This document shows, one piece after another, positions 54,834 to 62,613 of a DNA stretch of 64,000 nt. Within the stretch, counting starts at the first letter, position 1, and every line of letters begins with the position of its first letter. The stretch covers positions 1 to 64,000 of the forward strand of contig CAJUTJ010000159.1 in the NCBI GenBank assembly GCA_910589655.1. Reading direction: 5' to 3'. This DNA comes from an uncultured Acetatifactor sp. (GTDB lineage Bacteria > Bacillota > Clostridia > Lachnospirales > Lachnospiraceae). Both the position numbers and the translations under genes were made by a program. Under the pieces are notes generated by a model. It searched no databases. It saw nothing but the letters and a program-made list of their open reading frames with translations, and was not told the origin of the DNA.

Positions 54834-56054
54834 TTAATAATACATCTTCCCTTGGAGAAACCCAACGAAGTAATTCAGCCCACATAACAAATGGCATAGA
54901 TATACCATCCATTGCAGCCCTATGAGAAACGGCTTTTTCCTCCCTTCTCCCATGGACTTTACCAGTACCAGCAACGCCCCCATATGGCAGAAGAAAATGC
55001 CGTACATATATCCCCATGAAAAATTAAAATCCATCTTGCGAAAGCCCTTTTCAAACAGGAAAAACGCCATCGCGAAGCTCATGAGATATAGCTGCCACGC
55101 AAAACGATACATTGCGTTTTCTTTCAGCTCCCTATAATTTAAAACCAATACCAGCAGCGGAAACGCCACTCCCAGACAGACCGCCAGCGGCAGGTTGGTA
55201 CAATACTGCGCCCACACTTCCCCAAAGCAAAAACCGATTCCGCCCTCCACGCCTTCCTCCGGCACGAACACTCCCTTATACTGATAAAGCAAGTCTGCAA
55301 AAGTAGGGAGAAAGCAAAGCCCAAGCTGCAAAGCAGGCACCAGATTTTTAAAACCGGAGCGGAAGAGACGGAATACCATGACCACTCCCGTAGTTCCCAC
55401 TAAAACAATAGTAAAACTGGGTTTCGTCATGGTGGCAAGGAGCAGAAAGAGTGAAAACAAGACGTAGTCTTTTATCTTCTCTTTCTCTCCGTGAATCCCT
55501 TTCTCATATACGGTCAAAAGCTTTCCACACCAAAGAAACGCCAGAACGGCAAAAGGCCTTGCCGCCATATATGTGGCATTGTGAAAGGGATTGGCCGTAA
55601 ACACCCCCAAGTATCTGAATTTGATTCCCGGCAGAGAAATACGATACGGCGGATACAGCATAGAGATAAAAAACAGCGACACCGCCAACCCACTCAGAAA
55701 AATCCGGCCTCCCAAACTTTCCTTCACCGCCGGCGGAGACAAATGCTGAAACGCCGATTTTGTAATCAATATGGACAAACCGTTAAAAAACATAGTCGCA
55801 ATGGCTACCGCCATTTCCGGCGATGCAAATAAATGAATCAATGCGGCAAATTTGAAAAATATTGGATAAGGAAAGCTGTAACCGCTGTCCAATCCCTGCA
55901 TTTCCAGAATATATGCCTTCATATCAGAGTGGTACAGCTCAGGGCTCCCCGTGGTCTGCTTATAAAACAGCCATAATGTTACGGCGGAGACTGCAAGCAG
56001 CATCACTGCAAACAGGCTCCAATCTATAATACGATTTCTTTTTTCTGCCTCCAT
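54834..56054 (-). CDS. Polytopic membrane protein, GT-C like
   Basis: A 406-residue protein with about ten membrane segments. LYHSDMKAYILEM near residue 45 is the acidic first-loop motif, and ANPFHNATYMAARP is a distinctive later loop. I do not recognise a named family. ATG at 56054 has GGGAG 5 bases upstream and is preferred over the ATG four codons earlier. It lies between PseC and the frameshifted YfhO-like gene. Confidence 0.65.
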   Translation of the reverse strand: MEAEKRNRIIDWSLFAVMLLAVSAVTLWLFYKQTTGSPELYHSDMKAYILEMQGLDSGYSFPYPIFFKFAALIHLFASPEMAVAIATMFFNGLSILITKSAFQHLSPPAVKESLGGRIFLSGLAVSLFFISMLYPPYRISLPGIKFRYLGVFTANPFHNATYMAARPFAVLAFLWCGKLLTVYEKGIHGEKEKIKDYVLFSLFLLLATMTKPSFTIVLVGTTGVVMVFRLFRSGFKNLVPALQLGLCFLPTFADLLYQYKGVFVPEEGVEGGIGFCFGEVWAQYCTNLPLAVCLGVAFPLLVLVLNYRELKENAMYRFAWQLYLMSFAMAFFLFEKGFRKMDFNFSWGYMYGIFFCHMGALLVLVKSMGEGRKKPFLIGLQWMVYLCHLLCGLNYFVGFLQGKMYY

Positions 56055-56138
56055 GCTCACTCCCATTGACTATCTTTGGTCCTCATTTCCAATCTTTTTT
56101 CATGCCTAAACCTTTTCGCAGGCTTCTTTCACCCGTAC

Positions 56139-56425
56139 TGCGATGTCTTCCGGCTATGCAGGTGGACTTCTATCCTTGCTGTGACTCCTTCCGGCTTTGC
56201 AGGTATACTTCCGCCCTTGCTGTGATGTCTTCCGGCTATGCAGGTGGACTTCTATCCTTGCTGTGACTCCTTCCGGCTTTGCAGACATGCTTCCGGCTTT
56301 GCTGTGACGTCTTCCGGCTTTGCAGGCATACTTCTACCCTTGCTGTGATGTCTTCCGGCTTTGCAGACATACTTTCGCCATTGCAATAACGTTTTCTGCC
56401 ATTACAATGTTGTCTTCTACCCATA
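56139..56425. repeat. Tandem array, 41-bp unit
   Basis: Six units start at 56139, 56180, 56221, 56262, 56303 and 56344, each beginning TGTGAYGTCTTCCGGCT or a close variant, and a degenerate seventh starts at 56385. Two subtypes alternate for the first four units. There are no spacers. The array fills the gap after the PseC-like gene. Confidence 0.92.
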
Positions 56426-56430
56426 CAGCA

Positions 56431-57636
56431 CTATATAGTATCCTGCTTGCGGTAATAATCCACCACCTTCTTCACGGCACAAACTACATCCTCTACATCA
56501 TCATCTGTCAAGGAATAGTATAGAGGAATGCTCATAACTTCATTATAATATGCTTCCGCATTAGGGCAGAGTCCTTTCACATACCCCATGTTCTCGTAAT
56601 AAGAGTGCCAGTAAACAGGAAGATAATGAACCTGCGGACATATATTTTCTGCCCAGAGCGCATCAAAAAACTGCCGTCTGTCGCAATTCAGCCGATCCAA
56701 ATTCAAGCGCAGAATGTATAAATGTCTGGTGGTCTCCGACTGGGGTATCTCCTTCTGTACAAAGATTTCAGGCATATCCTCAAATGCCTTATTGTACTTT
56801 TCGACGATCTCTTTCCTCCGTTGGGAGAATAAGGAAAGCTTTTTCAACTGGCTGCAAATCAAGGCTGCCTGAAAATCTGTCAGACGGTAATTGTATCCCA
56901 GCTCCACCTGCTCGTTATACCACTTTGCATCCGTCGGATGAACCATCTCGTTCCGGTTTCTGGTGATCCCATGGGTACGAAGGCGTATCAAGCTATGATA
57001 CAGCCGCTCATCATTTGTGGTTATGGCTCCTCCTTCACCGCCGGTCACTGTCTTTACCGGATGAAAGCTGAAACAGGTCATATCCGCAAGACTCCCCACC
57101 GGCTTCCCCCTATATTTTGTACCGATTGCATGAGCCGCATCTTCAATAAAAAACAAATTATGCTCTTTGCAAATAGCGCGGAGCTCATCATTTTCCACCG
57201 ACTGCCCCGTAAAATCCACCGCCACAATTCCCTTTGTCTCGGGAGTAATCAAATTTCGGACGGAAGCCGGATCCACGTTGTAGGTATCAGGTCTGATATC
57301 CGCAAAGACTGGCATCGCGCCGCAATATAAGACGCAGTTAGCAGATGCCGCAAATGTAATTGAGCTTACGATCACTTCATCTCCTGCCTGCACTCCGGCC
57401 GCCATGGCTGCAAGGTGTAAGGCCGCCGTACCGTTGGCCACTGCGACGGCATATTTAGCGCCTGTGATCTCACAAAGCATTTTCTCCAATTCGTCAATTT
57501 TAGGACCTCCGGTAATATCCTTCCCTCTCAGGGCCTCCGTAACCGCCGCAATATCCTCATCGTCAATGTATTGTTTTCCATAAGAAATAGGCTGTTCCCG
57601 AACAGGCCTGCCTCCAAATATTGCTAATTTTTCCAT
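56431..57636 (-). CDS. pseC: PseC-like sugar aminotransferase
   Basis: A 401-residue PLP enzyme matching PseC, which makes UDP-4-amino-4,6-dideoxy-N-acetyl-beta-L-altrosamine, the second step of pseudaminic acid synthesis. Lys195 lies in SFHPVKTVTGGEGGA, the form typical of PseC, and Asp166 in FFIEDAAHA. AAGAGG lies before the ATG. It is the most upstream gene of the minus-strand run 48-57.6 kb. Its product is the natural substrate for a PseH enzyme, two GNAT candidates of which are in the window. Confidence 0.9.
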   Translation of the reverse strand: MEKLAIFGGRPVREQPISYGKQYIDDEDIAAVTEALRGKDITGGPKIDELEKMLCEITGAKYAVAVANGTAALHLAAMAAGVQAGDEVIVSSITFAASANCVLYCGAMPVFADIRPDTYNVDPASVRNLITPETKGIVAVDFTGQSVENDELRAICKEHNLFFIEDAAHAIGTKYRGKPVGSLADMTCFSFHPVKTVTGGEGGAITTNDERLYHSLIRLRTHGITRNRNEMVHPTDAKWYNEQVELGYNYRLTDFQAALICSQLKKLSLFSQRRKEIVEKYNKAFEDMPEIFVQKEIPQSETTRHLYILRLNLDRLNCDRRQFFDALWAENICPQVHYLPVYWHSYYENMGYVKGLCPNAEAYYNEVMSIPLYYSLTDDDVEDVVCAVKKVVDYYRKQDTI

Positions 57637-57745
57637 AGATAACCTCTTACTGCTTTCTCGCTTATTTTGTGCGGAAAAGCTACACCTTAACGCTCTCCGC
57701 CAATGCCTATAGTTTAACAGGATTTTCCAAGTCTTACAAGCAGAA

Positions 57746-58486
57746 TCATTTTATATGGCCAAAAAGCACCGCATTCAGCATGAGCAGCGTCAGACGCTCC
57801 AAAATAATAATCTCTCTTTCATCCACCGATATTCGCAGCCGAGCCGCATCAAAAAGCTTATGGATACCGATATAATAAAATGGGGGAATTACATGAATAT
57901 TATAAGAACTTCTAATATAAGTATACAGAGCATATAAGAGCGAAACTTTAACTTTTTGATTTCTGTCATCCACAGAACTATAAGCATTAAGCAGTCTGAT
58001 CGGATAATTCATAAGCGGAATATTCTGATTCTGCAGTATAAATGTCTGAATTTCCCTGAACGGATACTTATTTAATTCATTCATCAGAATATGGCAAATA
58101 ATATGGTTGCAAATATCAAAAAATTCCGATTCTTGGTTTACTTCATAGTACATCATTTTCGTTAAAAATCGCCATTGCAAAGGCAAACCGCCGGAATCTA
58201 AATTATATAGTATCGGAAAGATAACTATATTTCTTTTTTCATATCGTGTACAAATTTGGTGAATTTCTTCCTGAATACAGGTAGATGAAACAGAATTGGA
58301 AGTAAGTAGAAGAATCGCATAATCAGCCTTTTCGATCCCTGCATTAAAGCTTTTCAGATTGTAGTCATCTTCTGATGAAAGCCGCATCGGATCGTACAAA
58401 ACAGGCAGTTCATACTTCTCTACATAATGCAGCACCTCTCTCAGCGGTTCCTGCACGTCCTTAGATGAAAAACATAAAAATATCAT
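57746..58486 (-). CDS. TIR-domain protein
   Basis: A 246-residue soluble protein. Residues 1-130 form a TIR domain: FLCFSSKD at the start, FNAGIEKADYAILLLTSNSV, then the SSTCIQEE segment in which Glu73 is at the position of the catalytic glutamate of TIR NADases. The C-terminal 110 residues are not recognised and may sense a partner or signal. TIR proteins act in bacterial anti-phage defence and in other NAD-based roles. No partner gene such as a Thoeris ThsA or a cyclase is nearby. AAGGT lies before the ATG. The base composition is more AT-rich than the glycan genes. Confidence 0.8.
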   Translation of the reverse strand: MIFLCFSSKDVQEPLREVLHYVEKYELPVLYDPMRLSSEDDYNLKSFNAGIEKADYAILLLTSNSVSSTCIQEEIHQICTRYEKRNIVIFPILYNLDSGGLPLQWRFLTKMMYYEVNQESEFFDICNHIICHILMNELNKYPFREIQTFILQNQNIPLMNYPIRLLNAYSSVDDRNQKVKVSLLYALYTYIRSSYNIHVIPPFYYIGIHKLFDAARLRISVDEREIIILERLTLLMLNAVLFGHIK

Positions 58487-58683
58487 ATTCTTTTTACCTT
58501 CTCTTGTAGTGTTTTCGTTTTGGAATATTTTTCTTAATCATATCCCAATGTTTTCAGATATCTTCTCCTTTCCGAATACAACTTTTGTTGTTTTCATTGA
58601 ATTTATAATAATCATATATGAAATTTATCATATTACTTTTTACGTTGTCTGTCAATAGTATATTGTCATTTAGATTAATTTTA

Positions 58684-58712
58684 TTGACTTATTGCAGACT
58701 AGGTACTATAAT
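58684..58712 (+). promoter_or_regulatory. blaI-like gene promoter
   Basis: TTGACT (58684-58689) and TATAAT (58707-58712) are spaced by 17 bases. A dyad TACTA (58704-58708) and TAGTA (58719-58723) covers the -10 box and may be the repressor's operator. Confidence 0.8.
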
Positions 58713-58742
58713 TAGAATTAGTAACCAAGGAGGTAAGCTAAT

Positions 58743-59153
58743 ATGACGCAGATGAATCCCAGAGAACTGGATGTTTTGAACATTTTATGGAAGTCTGACG
58801 AGCCCATGACGTCCACTGACATCGTAAACGAGCAGAAGGGTCTGACCCAAAGCACGGTTATCGCTGTTCTTCGAAAGCTTTTAAAGGACGAGCTCGTTGA
58901 GGTTTCGGGTGTAACCCACAGTGGAAAAGTTCTCAGCAGAACTTATCGTCCCACTGAAGCTTCCAGAGAAATTATTCTGGAGAACTTCCAAAATGACTAC
59001 CGCAATTTCTGCAATGTCATTCCCAAGTCCACCTTATGTGCTGCGATCTTGGAGATTGACGAGGATTCCGCAAAAGCCAAAGATGAAGTCAAAAAGCTGA
59101 AATCAATGCTGGCCGACTTTGAAAAACGGAACAGGAAACCAAAAGAGGAATAA
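58743..59153 (+). CDS. BlaI/MecI/CopY-family repressor
   Basis: A 136-residue winged-helix repressor of the penicillinase-repressor family: NPRELDVLNILWKSDEPMTSTDIV, then the recognition helix LTQSTVIAVLRKLL. The C-terminal helices would form the dimer. The family binds short TACA/TACT dyads and is inactivated by cleavage by a membrane M56 protease, and such a protease gene lies 650 bases on. AAGGAGG precedes the ATG. It ends at its own terminator. Confidence 0.88.
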   Translation: MTQMNPRELDVLNILWKSDEPMTSTDIVNEQKGLTQSTVIAVLRKLLKDELVEVSGVTHSGKVLSRTYRPTEASREIILENFQNDYRNFCNVIPKSTLCAAILEIDEDSAKAKDEVKKLKSMLADFEKRNRKPKEE

Positions 59154-59171
59154 GGGTCTGATATTCTCACA

Positions 59172-59206
59172 AATATTCCCTGTTATCTCGCAGGGAATGT
59201 TTTTTA
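59172..59206 (+). terminator. Terminator after the BlaI-like gene
   Basis: An 11-bp stem (59172-59182 with 59191-59201, one G-T pair) with an 8-base loop is followed by TTTTTT. Confidence 0.85.
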
Positions 59207-59340
59207 CATATATGTCACAACGCATTATAGTACATTATTTTCTTATACAAAAGCGATTATTATATTATGTCAGGGTTACTAAATTATTTTGGATATTTCC
59301 GGTAACGGATATCAAATATACGAAAGATGGAGGAATCTTT

Positions 59341-59589
59341 ATGAAGCAGAAAAAAATCAAAAAACTTTTAGTTCTCATGGGGACAGCATGTTTATCGTTA
59401 AATATGTTTATCTGTCCCGCAGCTACCATTGCCACCCATGCCGCAGAGTCAGAAACCATAACGCCTTATTCAGACATCGTTGAATGGCGATATAAAATTG
59501 AAAACGGAAAAATTTATAAACGTTTGTACAACTGCTCTACAGGCAATTGGGAAGGCGATTGGATCTATCTCGGTGAATATCCCGGTTAA
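59341..59589 (+). CDS. Small secreted protein of unknown function
   Basis: An 82-residue protein with a signal peptide: KQKKIKK, a hydrophobic core, then cleavage probably after THAA near residue 35. The mature part is about 47 residues: acidic, with WRYKIENGKIYKRLYN and NWEGDWIYLG, rich in aromatic residues and with one Cys. Similar small secreted proteins with the WRYK..NGK.Y.R pattern occur in Lachnospiraceae, to my memory without known function. GGAGG lies 7 bases before the ATG. It sits between a BlaI-type repressor and an M56 sensor protease. Confidence 0.8.
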   Translation: MKQKKIKKLLVLMGTACLSLNMFICPAATIATHAAESETITPYSDIVEWRYKIENGKIYKRLYNCSTGNWEGDWIYLGEYPG

Positions 59590-59736
59590 TTGCTATTGTT
59601 TTAAATTATGGGCTTTTTGTAGTTTTATTTGCACTAAGCCCATAGAAATATTACCACCAAAAATTTAGCGTTAATGTGTAACGAACAAAAATATTTTTAT
59701 AAATTGAAAGACTTAAATTTTATTCTGTTTTGCATA

Positions 59737-59766
59737 TTGACTATATCTGTCTGACATTTGTATAAT
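59737..59766 (+). promoter_or_regulatory. Promoter of the M56 protease gene
   Basis: TTGACT (59737-59742) and TATAAT (59761-59766) are spaced by 18 bases, about 40 bases before the ATG. Confidence 0.75.
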
Positions 59767-59803
59767 AATTTTAACTGAAAAATCAAAGGAGGTATCTGCA
59801 ATT

Positions 59804-60991
59804 ATGTTTCAGTTATCTTTTTCTACCGTATTAATGACTGTTCTGTTTAGTAATATTATCATTGTCTTCACTGCAATTTGTTTTTGCAATAAAGACACTC
59901 TAATTTCCATTGGCTACAAAATATTTGCCTTTCTGATAGGTATAACTTTGCTGCGCATTATTTTTCCTGTCCAATTTTCATTTACTACTAATATAGTGCT
60001 GCCCCAGACAGTCGCAAAAGCAATTGTATTTTTAAGGCATTATTTCTATCAGTCACCTTATGTAAATATCTCTATTTGGAATATTTTCAAGTTTATTTGG
60101 GTAGTCGGCATTATTATAAAATTTGCGAAATTTCTTAAAGGTGAATTAAAATTTTACCACACCATCCAGCTATATGGCATTGATGTTACCGACAAAGAAT
60201 ATTATTCAAATACATTAAAAGAAATACGCACAGAAAAGCATAATTATAGCGGTTTCCGTGTTATTGAATTAGGTGGATTGAAAGTTCCCATATTATATGG
60301 TATACGTCATCCCCGGATTCTGATTCCTGCCGGTGTAGAAATCCCACATAGAACCCTTCAATACCTGCTGTCCCATGAGACAGCTCATTATTACCACCAT
60401 GATATCCTAACAAAAGCGGCGGCTAATTTACTTACAATTATATATTGGTGGAATCCCGCATGTTATCTATTACAAGCCCAGTTGGATGCTGTTTTAGAAA
60501 TGCGTATTGATAATGGCATTGCCGGAGATACCTTTGAATCAAAGTTTGGTTACTTAAATTGTCTTGTCTATGTAGCCGAGCTTGGAAACGATAAAAGCAG
60601 AAAATATATCAAACTACCTGAAAGCTCTATTGCACTATACGATTCACATATGTTTAATAATTTAATTAACAGATTCCATATTATGGGAGAAGAACCAAAA
60701 GCATATGCAAAACCGATAAACATGATAGTTTTAGCTATTACAATGGCTCTTTATCTGTTTTCGTACCTTTTTATATTTGAAGCATATTATGTTGTGCCTG
60801 AAGATAATACATTTGGAACATATGACCCTAATATTTATGCTGTTTTAACTGAGAGCAATTCTTATAATATATATTACGGCGGATTTCTGATTGAAACAGT
60901 TGACTCTTTGGAGAACCATAATTCAGAAATAACCACATACAGCAGTATCGATGATGTACCTGAAGAACTACGCGTTATCATTGAGCATTAG
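59804..60991 (+). CDS. M56-family (BlaR1-like) membrane zinc protease
   Basis: A 395-residue protein with the BlaR1 front-half layout: three N-terminal membrane segments, then a cytoplasmic zinc protease domain with HETAH (His191, Glu192, His195) and the later LDAVLEMRID region. A fourth membrane segment (about 305-325) and a short outside tail of about 70 residues follow. The tail is not a penicillin-binding domain, so the signal is not obviously a beta-lactam. BlaR1-type proteases cleave BlaI-type repressors. GGAGG lies 11 bases before the ATG. Confidence 0.85.
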   Translation: MFQLSFSTVLMTVLFSNIIIVFTAICFCNKDTLISIGYKIFAFLIGITLLRIIFPVQFSFTTNIVLPQTVAKAIVFLRHYFYQSPYVNISIWNIFKFIWVVGIIIKFAKFLKGELKFYHTIQLYGIDVTDKEYYSNTLKEIRTEKHNYSGFRVIELGGLKVPILYGIRHPRILIPAGVEIPHRTLQYLLSHETAHYYHHDILTKAAANLLTIIYWWNPACYLLQAQLDAVLEMRIDNGIAGDTFESKFGYLNCLVYVAELGNDKSRKYIKLPESSIALYDSHMFNNLINRFHIMGEEPKAYAKPINMIVLAITMALYLFSYLFIFEAYYVVPEDNTFGTYDPNIYAVLTESNSYNIYYGGFLIETVDSLENHNSEITTYSSIDDVPEELRVIIEH

Positions 60992-61041
60992 GCAGTCATA
61001 TCGCCTTCACTGTAAAGTCTCCAAACTGCAACTGTTCAACC

Positions 61042-61116
61042 CCAAATAAAATTGTATATCTCCTTGTTATAATCACTCTTACCTTGTACATATTGTCAAC
61101 ATACAATTTTATTTGG
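61042..61116. repeat. Perfect 16-bp inverted repeat
   Basis: CCAAATAAAATTGTAT at 61042-61057 is repeated exactly, inverted, at 61101-61116, with 43 bases between. There is no ORF. It could be a small mobile element or a two-site operator between the M56 and kinase genes. Confidence 0.7.
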
Positions 61117-61138
61117 CACATATGCCACTTTAAGCAAA

Positions 61139-61182
61139 TACCCCGTAACAAGCCTGATATTTGAGTTCAGGCTTACGGGGTA
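61139..61182. terminator. Hairpin between the M56 protease and kinase genes
   Basis: Arms containing TACCCCGTAA and TTACGGGGTA pair over about 16 bp with a small bulge. The T run after it is weak on both strands, so it is a possible but not proven terminator. Confidence 0.5.
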
Positions 61183-61215
61183 TCCGCTTATTGCACTGTT
61201 ACAATAAATAAGCAT

Positions 61216-62475
61216 GTGATATACAGTTCAACAGAAACCGTTTTAGGTGTGTTAGTGTTGTGCTTCCGAGTTGAACCGCTCCACTTGCCGAAATTTCTGT
61301 TCAGGCATATGTACCTTCAGGCTCGTGTAAAGGATACCGCTTCTATGGAAAACAAAATATTCACACCCTATCGTGTCTGCCCCTTGGGCGCCCATGTGGA
61401 TCATCAGCATGGTCCCGTTACAGGTTTTGCAATAAATAAGGGAGTCTCTCTGGAATTTGACGTGACCGACAGCGGAGAGGTAAACCTCATCAGTAAGAAC
61501 TATCCCGGAAATACTTTTTTTCATGTATCGGACACCCCCGAGCGTGAGCTCACATGGGGGGATTTTGCCAGAGGCGCCGCCATTGCTCTCAGCCGCAAAT
61601 ATCGGTTAAAACGCGGTATTAGGGGTACTGTCGAAGGCACCTTGCCTGTGGGCGGTCTCTCCTCTTCGGCTGCCGTGATCATCACATATATTCATGCCTT
61701 CTGCATTGCCAATCATATCCACATTACAAAGCCTGAAATGATTTCCACTGCCATATGGACAGAACATAATTATATCGGTGTGAAGGTGGGGAAATTGGAT
61801 CAAAGTTGTGAAGTATACTGTAAAAAGAACAGCCTGCTCTATCTGGATACCAAAGACGATTCTACGGAAATCATTCCCATAGACACCGCAATGCCCCCTT
61901 TTGAAATCATGACAATTTTCTCCGGTCTGGAGCGCAGCCTTGCCGGTTCCCTCTATAATGCCAGAGTGGACGAGTGTAAAGCCGCCGCCTATTGCCTCAT
62001 GGCACACAGCGGTATGGAATATGGAAAATTTCAGGACGCAGTACTTCGTGATGTTCCCCTTGGGATCTTCAAAGAATACGAGGATTGTCTTCCCGAAAAT
62101 TGGCGTAAAAGAGCCAGACATTTCTATTCGGAAAAGAGACGTGTCAGAGACGGAGTAACGGCATGGCGGTCAGGAAATCTGCAAAAATTCGGTCAGTTAA
62201 TATTTGAATCCGGCAGAAGTTCTATCGAAAATTACGAAACCGGTTCCCGGGAACTGATCGTTCTCCATGAAATTATGGAAAGCACCTCCGGCATCTATGG
62301 CGGCCGTTTTTCCGGTGCCGGTTTCAACGGCTCCAGCATAGCACTGATCGATCCCCAACGCAAAGAAGATATTGCCGGAAATGTTTTGGAGCGTTACCTG
62401 AAAGTCTTTCCCAACCTAAAAAATAAAGTTTCCGTACATTTCTGCACCACGGCAGACGGAGTCAGCTTATCGTAA
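61216..62475 (+). CDS. GHMP sugar kinase, galacturonokinase-like
   Basis: A GHMP-family kinase of up to 419 residues. The N-terminal motif is PYRVCPLGAHVDHQHG instead of the galactokinase GRVNLIGEHTDY. LPVGGLSSSAAV (ATP loop) and GGRFSGAGFNGSS (motif 3) follow. PYRxCPLGAHxDHQ, SSIENYE and the overall pattern are those of plant galacturonokinase, so it may phosphorylate D-galacturonate or a related sugar at C1. The start is uncertain: GTG at 61216 has no ribosome site, ATG at 61309 a weak one, and ATG at 61345 has AAAGGA 10 bases upstream but gives a short N-terminus. A sugar nucleotidyltransferase follows. Confidence 0.8.
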   Translation: MIYSSTETVLGVLVLCFRVEPLHLPKFLFRHMYLQARVKDTASMENKIFTPYRVCPLGAHVDHQHGPVTGFAINKGVSLEFDVTDSGEVNLISKNYPGNTFFHVSDTPERELTWGDFARGAAIALSRKYRLKRGIRGTVEGTLPVGGLSSSAAVIITYIHAFCIANHIHITKPEMISTAIWTEHNYIGVKVGKLDQSCEVYCKKNSLLYLDTKDDSTEIIPIDTAMPPFEIMTIFSGLERSLAGSLYNARVDECKAAAYCLMAHSGMEYGKFQDAVLRDVPLGIFKEYEDCLPENWRKRARHFYSEKRRVRDGVTAWRSGNLQKFGQLIFESGRSSIENYETGSRELIVLHEIMESTSGIYGGRFSGAGFNGSSIALIDPQRKEDIAGNVLERYLKVFPNLKNKVSVHFCTTADGVSLS

Positions 62476-62613
62476 AAGCTTCATTGGATAGGATAATTTA
62501 TGGACTACTTATAGTAAAAGTTCGGCCTAACTGTATGTCTGAAGAGACAGTGCAGGGCAGTCCCATGAGTGATCTATTGACAATTTCAAATTGCTTTTCC
62601 AAGGAGGATACCT

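Noticed and set aside
61101..61116. Promoter based on TTGACA on the minus strand near 61100
   Set aside because: The nearest TATAA-like box is 22 bases away, and no gene follows on that strand before the M56 gene.
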